From assembly GCA_018052995.1 (NCBI GenBank), contig JAGPMK010000002.1:1-53483 (forward strand): a stretch of 53,483 bases of DNA, written 5' to 3'. Position 1 is the first letter of the stretch. Every line of letters starts with the position of its first letter. Below the pieces are notes generated by a model. It was not told the DNA's origin. It made no database searches and was given only the letters and a program-made list of their open reading frames with translations. Positions 1 to 8,843 of the stretch are shown one piece after another. The position numbers and the translations under genes are program-made. The DNA comes from Syntrophorhabdales bacterium. Lineage in GTDB: Bacteria; Desulfobacterota; Syntrophorhabdia; Syntrophorhabdales; Syntrophorhabdaceae.

Positions 1-135
1 CATGCCCACAATAAAACAAAAAGGGAATGGCTTCCCAATCTTCAGCATATCAGGATAATAAAAGATGGGGCTGTAAAAAAGGTTAGAATATGCACAAAAT
101 GCATTAAAAAGGGTTTTGTTCAGAAGGCTGTATAG
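1..135 (+). CDS. rpmB: 50S ribosomal protein L28, C-terminal part
   Basis: The window opens inside this gene; 44 codons followed by TAG remain. The residues begin HAHNKTKREWLPNLQ and end ICTKCIKKGFVQKAV, which match the C-terminal half of bacterial L28 (the N-K-T-K-R-x-W-x-P-N-L-Q signature and the V-R-x-C-T-x-C segment). The two cysteines in CTKC suggest the zinc-binding form of L28. The N-terminal start lies outside the window. The 56 bases that follow before the convergent rel gene contain no clear terminator. Confidence 0.9.
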   Translation, partial: HAHNKTKREWLPNLQHIRIIKDGAVKKVRICTKCIKKGFVQKAV

Positions 136-191
136 GCCATTTATTTTTTAATACCACAGTCTACATCTATTCATAAGCATAAGTCTAAAAA

Positions 192-2327
192 TCAGCCTGA
201 CCCCCTCATCCTCTCCACGGATCTTACGCCCTTAACCTTTTGTATAGATTTGATTATCTTCTGCAACTGCGACATGTGTTTTATCTCTATCTCATAGATA
301 CCTGTTGCAGATTTATCAGGATATGTCATTGCTTGTGCGCTTATTATATTTGCCTTATTCGATGACATGATAGTGCTTATATCAGACAAAAGACCCTTCC
401 TGTCTTCACCTGCTATCTTTAGCCTTACAGGATATGTAATGTCTTTGTTTAGCTCCCATGTCACATCCACCCTCCTCTGTGCATCATAGGTATGGATATT
501 TGGACAGTCCTCCATATGAATAGTCAGCCCCCTTCCCCTGGTTATAAATCCAAAAATCTTATCTCCAGGTATGGGATTGCAGCATCTTGCAAATTTTACA
601 ACAAGTCCATCCACACCCTTTATCTTTATAGAGCTTTCCCTTGTTTTTGTAATGGTCTTTATTATCTGCTTGATTTTTCCTGGCTTTGATTCTTCAGGGA
701 CATATTTGCCTATTATCTGCAGAGGTGTGTGAATGCCGTAGCCAATATCTGCAAATAGGTCATCCAATGTATCATAGCTGAAGTCCTTTGCAAGACCATC
801 GAGCTCTCCTGATTTCAACATCTTCGAGAAGCTTAGATCGTGTTTTGCCAACTCCTTTTCCAACAGCACCCTACCGAGCTCAATGCTTTTTTCCCGCTGC
901 TCTGTCTTAATCCACTGCCTTATTTTTGCCTTTGCCCTTGATGTCTTTACAAACCCAAGCCAGTCTTTACTTGGTTTATGGGATGGGTTGGTTTGAATAT
1001 CTACCACATCACCGCTTTTTAGTATATATTTTAATGGGACAAGTTTGCCATTTACCTTGGCACCTACGCACGTATGCCCTAGTTGGGTATGGATGGCATA
1101 GGCAAAATCCACAGGCGTTGCCCCCTTTGGTAGCTCCTTTACATCCCCTTTTGGTGTAAAGACATATATATCATCCGGAAAAAGGTCTATCTTAAATATC
1201 TCAAGGAATTCCCTACTGTCTTTGAGCTCCTGCTGCCATTCTATTATCCTTCTCAGCCACTGGAATATCTTGTCTTCTTTAGCATCAAAGAGCTTTCCTT
1301 CTTTATACTTCCAGTGCGCTGCAATGCCGTCCTCTGCCAGCTTGTGCATATCCTGGGTTCTTATCTGTATCTCTATTTTTTCACCATAGGGACCAACTAC
1401 CTTTGTATGTAAGGATTGATACATATTTGCCTTTGGCAATGCTATATAGTCATTAAATTTTCCAGGTATTGGTTTAAAAAAAGAGTGTATATAGCCCAAG
1501 GCCTCATAACATTCCTTCACATTATCAACAATCACCCTAAAGGCAGTAAGGTCATAGATCTCATTGACATCTACCCCCTCATTGACCATCTTTTTATATA
1601 TGCTATAGAGTCTTTTCGCCCTACCTGAGACATCTGCCTTTATGCCTGATTCCTCGAGCTTATTTTTTATAAGGTCTTTTACCTCGTTTATGTATTGCTC
1701 CCTCTCCTTTCTTTTTTTTGCAAGCTTCTGGCTTATTATATTGTATTCAAGGGGTCTTAGATATTTAAAGGCTGTGTCCTCAAGCTCTCCCTTTATCCAT
1801 TCAATACCGAGCCTGTGGGCAAGGGGTGCGTATATGTCGAGGGTTTCCCTTGCAATCTCAATCTGTTTTTCCTCTGACAGGAAATTAAGGGTCTGCATAT
1901 TATGATATCTATCTGCCAGCTTTATCAATATAACCCTTATGTCCTTGCTCATGGCAAGGATCATCTTTCTTATATTCTCTGCCTTTGAGTCCTCTGATGC
2001 CTTTATAAGGATCTTACTTATCTTTGTTACACCATCAACAATATCTGCAACCTCTTTACCAAAATATCTCTCTATCTCCTCCTTGTTTACATATGAGTCC
2101 TCTATGGTATCATGGAGGAGCCCTGATACAATACTGGGGACATCAAGATTCATCCTGGTGAGGGTATGTGCCACCTCAAGGGGGTGTATGAGGTAGGGTT
2201 CCCCTGAAAGGCGAATCTGTCCCCTATGTGCCTTGGCAGAGAATATGTATGCCTTTTCGAGCATCTCCACATCAGCCTCGGGATTATACTTTATTATCTC
2301 CTCTACTATATCATTAAACCTTATCAT
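192..2327 (-). CDS. rel: bifunctional (p)ppGpp synthetase/hydrolase (Rel/SpoT family)
   Basis: A full-length 711-residue RSH protein that makes and degrades the stringent-response alarmone (p)ppGpp in the cytoplasm. The order is: HD hydrolase domain with intact HDTIED (72-77) and LADRYHNM (137-144), which implies active hydrolase; synthetase domain around 230-345 with KFNDYIALPK; TGS domain 386-445; C-terminal ACT domain from about 635. I chose the ATG at 2327 because GGAAAAGG lies just upstream and MIRFNDIVEE matches the usual N-terminus. An in-frame start further upstream would add 23 unlikely residues. The start overlaps the stop of the upstream receiver-cyclase gene by 14 bases, so the two are probably translationally coupled. 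Confidence 0.95.
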   Translation of the reverse strand: MIRFNDIVEEIIKYNPEADVEMLEKAYIFSAKAHRGQIRLSGEPYLIHPLEVAHTLTRMNLDVPSIVSGLLHDTIEDSYVNKEEIERYFGKEVADIVDGVTKISKILIKASEDSKAENIRKMILAMSKDIRVILIKLADRYHNMQTLNFLSEEKQIEIARETLDIYAPLAHRLGIEWIKGELEDTAFKYLRPLEYNIISQKLAKKRKEREQYINEVKDLIKNKLEESGIKADVSGRAKRLYSIYKKMVNEGVDVNEIYDLTAFRVIVDNVKECYEALGYIHSFFKPIPGKFNDYIALPKANMYQSLHTKVVGPYGEKIEIQIRTQDMHKLAEDGIAAHWKYKEGKLFDAKEDKIFQWLRRIIEWQQELKDSREFLEIFKIDLFPDDIYVFTPKGDVKELPKGATPVDFAYAIHTQLGHTCVGAKVNGKLVPLKYILKSGDVVDIQTNPSHKPSKDWLGFVKTSRAKAKIRQWIKTEQREKSIELGRVLLEKELAKHDLSFSKMLKSGELDGLAKDFSYDTLDDLFADIGYGIHTPLQIIGKYVPEESKPGKIKQIIKTITKTRESSIKIKGVDGLVVKFARCCNPIPGDKIFGFITRGRGLTIHMEDCPNIHTYDAQRRVDVTWELNKDITYPVRLKIAGEDRKGLLSDISTIMSSNKANIISAQAMTYPDKSATGIYEIEIKHMSQLQKIIKSIQKVKGVRSVERMRGSG

Positions 2328-3297
2328 ACCTTTTCCATGTATAATACGTAACAGGTATGGGGGATCCGGCGACCTCCAGCATCCCCCCCTTTTCAAATAA
2401 GATATTGCTGTTTAGCCCCTTTTTTGTATCCTCTGATATGATAACCTCGCCTGGTGATGCAATCTTCTGAAGCCTTGCGGCAATGTTTACAGGCATACCA
2501 AAGGCTGTGTATTCTTTTTTGTTTACAGAACCAAAGATCCCCGTTACCACATAACCTGTACTGATCCCTATACCAATATCAAAGCCCTTATTTAGCCTTT
2601 TTGTGAGCTCTATCATCTCCATTGCGCAGTTGACAGCATCTTCTTCATGTTTTTCATGGTGGATCGGGACACCAAAGAGGGCCATCACGCTATCGCCTAT
2701 GTATTTGTCAATCATGCCATTGTATTTCTTTACTATCTCACTCATAGGTTGAAAATAATACCTGTTAAGAAGTGTGGCAAGCTCATCAGGGGGGATCTGG
2801 GATGATATCCTTGTAAAACCTCTTATATCAGAGAAGAGTATGGTAATCAGGGATAGTTTGGGCTCAAGCTGGTTTGGTTCACTTAAGAGCTCTTTAAATA
2901 TATCAGGGGCAATAAACTGCCTCATCTTCCTTTTCACATAGTACTCTTTTATCTTCCATTTAAGCTCTTTGTTCTCAAAGGGTTTTGTTATAAAACCATC
3001 TATGCCTGCCTCAATTGCCTTTATTGATGACTCGAGGGTGCCGTATCCTGTAAGGATTATTTTTGTTGCCTCATAATGTAGCCTGCCGATCTCCTCCATG
3101 GTCTTTATGCCATCGATGCCTGGCATAATGAGGTCACATATGATTATATCGAGGTTTGAGAGGTTATTTTGAACTATTGTCAATGCATCCTCACCGTTAG
3201 GTGCAGCATAGACAATGTACCCGTCTTCTCTTAATATCCTTGTGAGGGACCTCCTTATGCCCTCCTCATCATCAATAACAAGGATACCGAGCCTCAT
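2314..3297 (-). CDS. response regulator with class III nucleotide cyclase output domain
   Basis: A 327-residue two-domain signalling protein. Residues 1-120 form a CheY-like receiver with acidic DDE (9-11), phosphoacceptor D55 (CDLIMPG) and K105 (TKPF). Residues 150-320 form a class III adenylate/guanylate cyclase with metal-binding D157 (FSDIRGFT) and D202 (YIGDSVMALFG), plus the transition-state pair N271 and R275 (VNIAARL). The product is inferred to be cAMP or cGMP. The position that normally reads D or T for adenine or C for guanine is Met (FGMPVN), so specificity cannot be called. The gene overlaps rel, linking a phosphorelay, a cyclic nucleotide and the alarmone. No cognate kinase lies next to it. 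Confidence 0.85.
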   Translation of the reverse strand: MRLGILVIDDEEGIRRSLTRILREDGYIVYAAPNGEDALTIVQNNLSNLDIIICDLIMPGIDGIKTMEEIGRLHYEATKIILTGYGTLESSIKAIEAGIDGFITKPFENKELKWKIKEYYVKRKMRQFIAPDIFKELLSEPNQLEPKLSLITILFSDIRGFTRISSQIPPDELATLLNRYYFQPMSEIVKKYNGMIDKYIGDSVMALFGVPIHHEKHEEDAVNCAMEMIELTKRLNKGFDIGIGISTGYVVTGIFGSVNKKEYTAFGMPVNIAARLQKIASPGEVIISEDTKKGLNSNILFEKGGMLEVAGSPIPVTYYTWKRYDKV

Positions 3298-3378
3298 AAT
3301 CCACCTTTGAATCTTTGAATTATTGTTTTATTATAATTATAATAGCGTTACAACACCTTGTTATAGGTATTAAAATAC

Positions 3379-3396
3379 ATCCTGCCAAGGCAGGAT
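3379..3396. repeat. perfect inverted repeat in divergent intergenic region
   Basis: ATCCTGCC and GGCAGGAT are 8-bp perfect arms separated by AA. They lie in the 239-base region between the divergent cyclase and recD2 genes. A second AT-rich palindrome (ATTATAATTATAAT) lies at 3330-3343, nearer the cyclase start. No run of T follows the first repeat, so it is more likely an operator or leader hairpin than a terminator. Confidence 0.4.
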
Positions 3397-3536
3397 AACA
3401 ATGGCTTGGGGTAGGACTCAGCACTTTAGTCCCTCCTCTTCTATAATCATAATATTTAATTTATATTAAGGTAAAAAAAATAACAAGTATTTATTGTCTT
3501 TCATTTTCAGCGTATTTTTCATATTATATTTGTTTG

Positions 3537-5735
3537 ATGCATAAGGCAAGGCCACAATTTGAGATAAAAGGGCAACTCGAACGGATAACCTTCACCAATG
3601 ATGAAAATGGCTATACCATAGCCAAGATAAAGATCCAGGGCAGAAGAGACCTGGTCACCATAGTGGGAACCATGTTTTCCCTATCACCAGGAGAGATCTT
3701 GAGACTCAATGGTTATTGGGATATACACCCTAAATACGGTGAACAATTCAGGGTCACCTCTTATGAGACTGTCCTTCCAGCCACAGCAAAGGGTATAGAG
3801 AGATATCTTGGTTCAGGTATGATAAAGGGGATAGGCCCTGTTATGGCAAAGAGGCTTGTATCGAGGTTTGGCGAGGATACGCTCAGGATTATAGAGGAGG
3901 AGACAGAGAGGCTTAAGGAGGTTGATGGCATAGGAGAAAAGAGGATAGAGATTATAAAGAGGGCATGGGATGAGCAGAAGGAGATCAGGGATGTTATGAT
4001 ATTTCTTCAGGGTAATGGTATAAGCCCTGCTTATGCAGTAAAGATTTACAGACACTACGGTAGGGATTCGATAAAGATAGTCAGGGAAAATCCATACAGG
4101 CTTGCCATGGATATCTTTGGTATTGGCTTTAAAACTGCTGATACCATAGCAGAAAAGATAGGTATACCAAGGGATTCGCAGATGAGGTCTGAGGCAGGGA
4201 TAATGCATATCCTTCATGAGCTATCTGATGATGGCCATGTCTATTATCCCTATGGTTCCCTTATTGAAAGATGCAGCGAGATACTCGATGTGGAGGAGGG
4301 GAGGATCCCCTATGCCCTTGATGCCATCTCAAAAGAGGGTAAGGTTGTAATTGAGGAAAGATTTATAGAAAAGGATAGGTCTTGTGATGTAAATTCCAGG
4401 GCTGTGTATCTTGCCAAATACCATGTGTCTGAATCCGGGATTGCCAAAAGATTAAAGAGGATCCTGTCTACACCAAAACAGATGAGGCTTGTTAATATTG
4501 ATGAGGCAATATCCTGGGTGCAGCGGTTTCTCAGGATAGAGTTTTCTCCAAGGCAGCTTGAGGCAATAAGGGATGCCATCCATTCAAAGGTTATGATTAT
4601 TACCGGTGGCCCTGGCACAGGGAAGACCACTATCATAAAGGCAATAATAAATATCTACAATAGGATGGGTCAAAGGGTGCTCCTCGCAGCCCCAACAGGC
4701 AGGGCAGCCAAAAGGATGACAGAGGCTACAGGACATGAGGCAAAGACCATTCACCGTCTCCTTGAATATAGTCCTAGTAGCGGGAGATTTAAAAAAGACG
4801 AGGATAACCCCCTCGATACAGACCTTGTAGTAATAGATGAGGCATCCATGATAGATACGGTCATGATGCACCATCTCCTGAAGGCAGTAAAGATAAGGAC
4901 AACATTGATATTTGTGGGTGATGCAGATCAGCTGCCATCTGTAGGGGCGGGCAATGTTCTAAGGGATATGATAGATTCAGGATATATACCTACCGTCAGG
5001 CTGAATGAGATATTCAGACAGTCAAGGGAGAGCATGATAATTGTTAATGCCCACAGGATTAATAACGGAGAGATGCCGTTTCTGAAAAAGGGTTTTAAAA
5101 ATAGAGAGGATTTTTTTTTCGTGGAGATCGAAGACCCTGAGGAGGTGGTAAGGCATATAATATATCTCTGCAGGGAGGCTGTGCCAAAACGATTTGGCCT
5201 TGAACCCCTTCGGGATATACAGGTGCTTACACCAATGCATAGAGGTGTTGCAGGCGTTGCAAACCTTAATAGGGAGTTACAACAGGCATTGAATCCTCAT
5301 GGCAAGGAACTATTAAGGGGCGGAAGGGCATTTAGGGTAGGAGATAAGGTCATGCAGGTGAGAAACAATTATGACAAGGATGTCTATAACGGTGATATAG
5401 GCAGGATTGTTTCAATAGACCAGGAGGTTCAGGAGGTTCATGTGGATTTTGATGGAAGGTTAGTGACATATGAATTTTCAGAACTCGACGAGATAATACT
5501 TGCGTATGCAATCTCTGTCCATAAGTCACAGGGCAGCGAATATCCTGTTATAATCATGCCTGTCCTTACCCAGCATTATATGCTACTCCAGAGAAACCTG
5601 CTATATACCGGTATAACAAGGGGAAAGAGGCTTGTGTTTATAGTTGGCACAAAAAAGGCACTATCCATAGCCATCAGAAACAACAAACCCTTGAATAGGT
5701 TTACCCTGTTAAGGGAGAGACTGGCAATAGATTAG
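3537..5735 (+). CDS. recD2: RecD2-type SF1B DNA helicase
   Basis: A 732-residue RecD2/TraA-type 5'-to-3' helicase of the kind found in bacteria where RecD acts without RecBC. The N-terminal OB-like region (FEIKGQLERITF) is followed by helix-hairpin-helix repeats (roughly 90-200, e.g. GMIKGIGPVMAKRL). Walker A GGPGTGKTT is at 357-365, Walker B is DLVVIDEASM, and the C-terminal UvrD-like 2B domain contains VHKSQGSEYP. Length is normal for RecD2. The ATG at 3537 is preceded by an in-frame TTG at 3534; neither has a good Shine-Dalgarno sequence. The gene ends convergently with the release-factor-like gene, overlapping it by 4 bases. A role in DNA repair is inferred from the family. Confidence 0.92.
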   Translation: MHKARPQFEIKGQLERITFTNDENGYTIAKIKIQGRRDLVTIVGTMFSLSPGEILRLNGYWDIHPKYGEQFRVTSYETVLPATAKGIERYLGSGMIKGIGPVMAKRLVSRFGEDTLRIIEEETERLKEVDGIGEKRIEIIKRAWDEQKEIRDVMIFLQGNGISPAYAVKIYRHYGRDSIKIVRENPYRLAMDIFGIGFKTADTIAEKIGIPRDSQMRSEAGIMHILHELSDDGHVYYPYGSLIERCSEILDVEEGRIPYALDAISKEGKVVIEERFIEKDRSCDVNSRAVYLAKYHVSESGIAKRLKRILSTPKQMRLVNIDEAISWVQRFLRIEFSPRQLEAIRDAIHSKVMIITGGPGTGKTTIIKAIINIYNRMGQRVLLAAPTGRAAKRMTEATGHEAKTIHRLLEYSPSSGRFKKDEDNPLDTDLVVIDEASMIDTVMMHHLLKAVKIRTTLIFVGDADQLPSVGAGNVLRDMIDSGYIPTVRLNEIFRQSRESMIIVNAHRINNGEMPFLKKGFKNREDFFFVEIEDPEEVVRHIIYLCREAVPKRFGLEPLRDIQVLTPMHRGVAGVANLNRELQQALNPHGKELLRGGRAFRVGDKVMQVRNNYDKDVYNGDIGRIVSIDQEVQEVHVDFDGRLVTYEFSELDEIILAYAISVHKSQGSEYPVIIMPVLTQHYMLLQRNLLYTGITRGKRLVFIVGTKKALSIAIRNNKPLNRFTLLRERLAID

Positions 5736-6160
5736 TATTCAGACAGCTCTATCCTTAAGGACCTTGATTTTTTCTTTTCTGACTGGATGTGCTTTAGTTC
5801 GAGGACCTTCTCTCTTGCCCTTCTTGAGCGTCGGCGTTTTTGTCTTTTTATCTTCTCTATCCTGCGTTGCAACGCACTCTCCCTGCCAAGTACCTGTTCC
5901 TCTATCTTCTCCGTGAGTCTTCTGCGGGCAAGAAAACGATTTAGTGCCTGTGAGCGTTCACTCTGACACTTTACCTCTATCCCTGTAGGGATGTGCTTCA
6001 GGTAAACACAGGTAGATGTTTTATTCACATTCTGGCCCCCAGGACCCCCTGAGCGGATAAATTTCTCAATAATGTCCTCTTCTTTAATCTTAAGACGCTC
6101 CATTTTTTCATGGAGGGCTCTTTCCTTTGCTGGATTTATCGAAAATTTTGCTATACCCAT
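5732..6160 (-). CDS. release factor-like GGQ-domain peptidyl-tRNA hydrolase
   Basis: A 142-residue single-domain member of the RF-1 family. GGQ is at 41-43 within IRSGGPGGQNVNKTSTCV, the peptidyl-tRNA hydrolysis motif, and a strongly basic helical tail (KRQKRRRSRRAREK) follows. The stop-codon-recognition domain of RF1/RF2 is absent. Such short proteins (ArfB/YaeJ-like or the bacterial C12orf65-like group) rescue stalled ribosomes; rescue here is inferred. The ATG at 6160 is chosen because AAAGGA lies 7 bases upstream. The longer frame to 6196 would add 12 residues without support. Confidence 0.85.
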   Translation of the reverse strand: MGIAKFSINPAKERALHEKMERLKIKEEDIIEKFIRSGGPGGQNVNKTSTCVYLKHIPTGIEVKCQSERSQALNRFLARRRLTEKIEEQVLGRESALQRRIEKIKRQKRRRSRRAREKVLELKHIQSEKKKSRSLRIELSEY

Positions 6161-6237
6161 ACCATATCCTTTGCAACTATTACTATCAAAACACAATTTA
6201 GTTGAAAACTATAACAGATAGGTTATATTATGAGGTA

Positions 6238-6528
6238 ATGAGATTTTTTTCAATATTATCTTTATGTCTTCTCGTTCTTTTTTTAAACATCCAGTGCTCA
6301 AGGGTTCAGGAGGTTCAGGCCCCTGGGAAAAAAACTGGCGAGGAGGCAAAAAATCATGACACAAGATATAAAAATGAACTTGAGGAGATAAAGAAAAACT
6401 TAAAAGGTGATATAAGGATAAAACTTAAAAAGGATTCAAAGGGCGGCTATAGCTGGGAGATTACAGGAAGGGATGCCAGCGAGGTTCTCAAGACAAATGA
6501 TATGCTCAGGAAAAGACTCAGTGATTAG
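6238..6528 (+). CDS. small exported protein, possible lipoprotein
   Basis: A 96-residue protein of unknown family. It begins MRFFSILSLCLLVLFLNIQC: a short basic start, a hydrophobic segment of about 15 residues, then Cys20. This looks like a lipoprotein signal, but NIQC is a poor match to the usual lipobox. The remainder is charged, Lys/Glu-rich and probably helical. The ATG at 6238 is preferred because it places the signal at the N-terminus; an upstream TTG at 6202 is possible. The last 11 bases overlap the convergent radical SAM gene. Confidence 0.55.
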   Translation: MRFFSILSLCLLVLFLNIQCSRVQEVQAPGKKTGEEAKNHDTRYKNELEEIKKNLKGDIRIKLKKDSKGGYSWEITGRDASEVLKTNDMLRKRLSD

Positions 6529-7429
6529 ATGCCCTTTTAAGCCCTATTGATTGGGCATATTCTAAGGCATCCATATACTCTTTTTGTGTTATTCTTTTTG
6601 AGAGCTCAGGGGATTCATCTGTCCCGAGACAGGGGTGATATTGGGACATTATATTTACAAATGCATTATCTGATATCTCCTCTTTTATAAATCTGAGAAC
6701 ATTTTTTGTGTTTTCAATGGATGACGGCATTACAAGGTGTCTTATGAGGAGCCCCCTCGTGGCGATATTGCTGCTGTCTGTTGTAAGATCTCCAACCTGC
6801 CTGTGCATCTCCTTTAATACAGAGCGCACCACATCAGGATAATCCTCTGCCTTGCAGTATTTCTTTGCAAGCCCCTTGTCCATGAACTTTATATCAGGCA
6901 TATATATATCGATTATGCCATCCAATAGCTTTATTACATCAAGGGATTCATAACCACCGCAGTTGTATACGATTGGGATATTAAGCCCATTGTCTATGGC
7001 TATGTTTAATGCCTTTAATATCTGGGGGACATAATGGGTTGGCGTTACAAGGTTAATATTATGACAATGCCTTTTCTGCAGTTCTAACATGATATTAGCA
7101 AGGGCATTGTATGAATACCTGCTGCCATAACCAAAGAGGCTTATATCGTAATTCTGGCAGAACACACATCTCAGGTTACAATGTGTGAAGAAAATAGTTC
7201 CTGAACCGTGAATCCCCACAAGGGGTGCCTCTTCACCAAAGTGGGCAAAGGATGAGGACACATAGATATCATATGGAGCCCTGCAGTATCCTAATTCCTC
7301 TGCATATCTATTAGCCCTGCATCTTCTTGGGCAGAGGATACATGGGTTAAGCATCTCCTCAAGTACATCGATAATCTCGCCAAGCCTTCCCTGGGAATTT
7401 GTTTTTATGTATGAGGGAAAATCTTCCAT
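6518..7429 (-). CDS. radical SAM protein, PflA-like (COG1313 type)
   Basis: A 303-residue radical SAM enzyme related to pyruvate formate-lyase activating enzymes. The SAM-cluster motif is CNLRCVFC (C84, C88, C91). An N-terminal group of cysteines (C30, C33, C37, C49 in CILCPRRCRANR...GYCR) is typical of the COG1313 branch, whose substrate is generally unknown. SAM and iron-sulfur chemistry follow from the family. Start choice is uncertain: the ATG at 7429 is used, and an in-frame TTG at about 7489 would add 20 residues. It is divergent from the 89-aa gene that follows, sharing a short intergenic region. Confidence 0.82.
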   Translation of the reverse strand: MEDFPSYIKTNSQGRLGEIIDVLEEMLNPCILCPRRCRANRYAEELGYCRAPYDIYVSSSFAHFGEEAPLVGIHGSGTIFFTHCNLRCVFCQNYDISLFGYGSRYSYNALANIMLELQKRHCHNINLVTPTHYVPQILKALNIAIDNGLNIPIVYNCGGYESLDVIKLLDGIIDIYMPDIKFMDKGLAKKYCKAEDYPDVVRSVLKEMHRQVGDLTTDSSNIATRGLLIRHLVMPSSIENTKNVLRFIKEEISDNAFVNIMSQYHPCLGTDESPELSKRITQKEYMDALEYAQSIGLKRASNH

Positions 7430-7503
7430 AGAGACTTTAAAAATAAAATATGATGCATTAATATTATAGTAAAGTTTGAAAAAAAACAATCGGGGACGAG
7501 AAG

Positions 7504-7773
7504 ATGGATAGATATGAATATACAGTGAAGATATTTTCCATGGATGACCTGGAGAAAAAAGGTGTAGTTATAGACCCTGAGAAGAATATTGTCTATGCCT
7601 GCAGACCTGACGGTGAGTGTGAGGTCCATGATGTAGGCATGGAGCAGATCGATAACCTTTCAATGCTTTTAACTGACTTTGGAAACCAGGGCTGGGAACT
7701 AATACAGCTTTTCTTTAGACCCCTGGGTATAGTAAGTTTCTGGAAGAAGAAAAAGATAGGGGAAGGGGATTAA
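7504..7773 (+). CDS. hypothetical protein, DUF4177-like
   Basis: An 89-residue soluble protein. The C-terminal segment LLTDFGNQGWELIQLFFRP resembles the G-x-x-G-W-E-L core of small DUF4177-type proteins of unknown function. It has a purine-rich upstream region (GACGAGAAG) and lies 34 bases before the hsp20 gene on the same strand, so the two may be co-transcribed. No catalytic residues can be assigned. Confidence 0.6.
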   Translation: MDRYEYTVKIFSMDDLEKKGVVIDPEKNIVYACRPDGECEVHDVGMEQIDNLSMLLTDFGNQGWELIQLFFRPLGIVSFWKKKKIGEGD

Positions 7774-7807
7774 ACATGCTAAAAAATACTTTGTAGGGAG
7801 GTGCAGT

Positions 7808-8257
7808 ATGGCACTTACACCATGGAAAAATCTATGGGAGTTAAGGTTTCCAACCTTGAGAGAGGAGATGGACAAGCTTTTTGAAGACTTTTTTGACAAG
7901 ACAGGATTCACTGGTGTAAGGGAGGGGGCCTGGCTGCCTGCAGCAGATATCCATGAGACAAAAAAGGATGTAGTAGTATCAGTTGACCTGCCTGGGGTAG
8001 ACCCAAAGGATGTAACAATCTCTATAGTGGAAGACACACTCACAGTCAAGGGTGAGCGCAAGAGAGAAGAAGAGATAAACGAAACAGATTATTACAGGAC
8101 TGAAAGGTTTTATGGTGCATTTCAGAGGGTTATACAACTCCCCGTAGAGGTTGTAGGGGATAAGGCAAAGGCAACATATAAGGACGGGGTCCTAAAGATA
8201 AGTATTCCAAAATCACAGAAGGCAATGCCGAAAGAGATTAAGGTCGAGATTGAGTAA
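7808..8257 (+). CDS. hsp20: Hsp20 / alpha-crystallin small heat-shock protein
   Basis: A 149-residue small heat-shock protein, an ATP-independent holdase chaperone that forms oligomers in the cytoplasm. The alpha-crystallin domain spans about 42-140: it opens with WLPAADIHETKKDVVVSVDL, includes DLPGVDPKDVTI and ends with the diagnostic A-x-x-x-(D)-G-V-L element (ATYKDGVLKISIP). A strong Shine-Dalgarno (GGGAGGTG) precedes the ATG. Length is normal for the bacterial class. No CIRCE element was seen in the short upstream gap. Confidence 0.95.
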   Translation: MALTPWKNLWELRFPTLREEMDKLFEDFFDKTGFTGVREGAWLPAADIHETKKDVVVSVDLPGVDPKDVTISIVEDTLTVKGERKREEEINETDYYRTERFYGAFQRVIQLPVEVVGDKAKATYKDGVLKISIPKSQKAMPKEIKVEIE

Positions 8258-8378
8258 GATTATAAACCCCTTCCCTTATTCATTTCTTGCCTGTCTCATT
8301 GCTGATTGTCTTTTGTGCGCCCGATAGATGCCTGCCTGTTTTGTCTTTAATGGACTAAAAAACTTTTTTTAGGGGTTA

Positions 8379-8407
8379 TTTACATACGCCAGAAATATGG
8401 TTATAAT
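8379..8407 (+). promoter_or_regulatory. sigma70-type promoter for NifU-like gene
   Basis: TTTACA at 8379-8384, a 17-base spacer, then a perfect TATAAT at 8402-8407. It lies 45 bases upstream of the NifU-like start codon. The rest of the 8258-8452 gap holds nothing I can identify. Confidence 0.7.
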
Positions 8408-8452
8408 GCTTTATACCCCATTAAGGGATATCAATAAATATTGGAGGTTCAG

Positions 8453-8671
8453 ATGAGAGAAAAAGTAGAGGCTGCTATAAGTAAGATAAGACCCTTTTTA
8501 CAGAGGGATGGCGGAGACATAGAGCTTGTTGATGTCGTAGATGGTGTTGTAAAGGTGAGGCTGAGAGGTGCATGTGGAAGCTGTCCTATGAGCATGATGA
8601 CGCTAAAGATGGGCGTCGAAAAACAGTTAAAGCAGGAGATACCAGAGATAAAAGAGGTTGTGGCAGGTTGA
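8453..8671 (+). CDS. NifU-like C-terminal domain iron-sulfur scaffold
   Basis: A 72-residue protein made of only the NifU C-terminal (Nfu) domain. It has the characteristic FLQRDGGDIELV segment and CGSC (C41, C44), the cysteines that hold a [4Fe-4S] cluster in a dimer for transfer to target proteins. The ATG at 8453 is preceded by GGAGG. A cluster-carrier role fits the many iron-sulfur enzymes in this window; that link is inference. No nifS or iscU neighbour is present. Confidence 0.92.
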   Translation: MREKVEAAISKIRPFLQRDGGDIELVDVVDGVVKVRLRGACGSCPMSMMTLKMGVEKQLKQEIPEIKEVVAG

Positions 8672-8700
8672 TATTGGTTATGTTTTTAAAATAATTATCA

Positions 8701-8729
8701 TTGACAAAAGTTGTATGTTAAAATAATAT
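8701..8729 (+). promoter_or_regulatory. strong sigma70-type promoter of the 24-aa gene
   Basis: Consensus TTGACA at 8701-8706, a 17-base spacer, and TATAAT-like TAATAT at 8724-8729. It lies 28 bases upstream of the ATG of the lysine-rich mini-gene. Confidence 0.75.
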
Positions 8730-8757
8730 GGATTTAAAAAAAACAGGAGGTGTTATT

Positions 8758-8832
8758 ATGGGTTGCAAAAAGACTGATACAAAGAAGGACACAAAAAAGA
8801 CACCAAAAAAGGAGAAAAAGACCAAGAAATAG
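8758..8832 (+). CDS. 24-residue lysine-rich mini-protein
   Basis: This short reading frame encodes 24 residues, starting MGCKKTDTKKDTKK and ending KKEKKTKK. About half are Lys, one is Cys3, and no aromatic residue is present. The case for a real gene is positional: a consensus promoter upstream, an ideal Shine-Dalgarno (AGGAGG) 8 bases before the ATG, and an intrinsic terminator 11 bases after the stop. The function is unknown. Such a basic peptide could bind nucleic acid or ribosomes, or the unit could be a small RNA that merely carries the frame. Confidence 0.6.
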   Translation: MGCKKTDTKKDTKKTPKKEKKTKK

Positions 8833-8843
8833 TCCATCGACAT

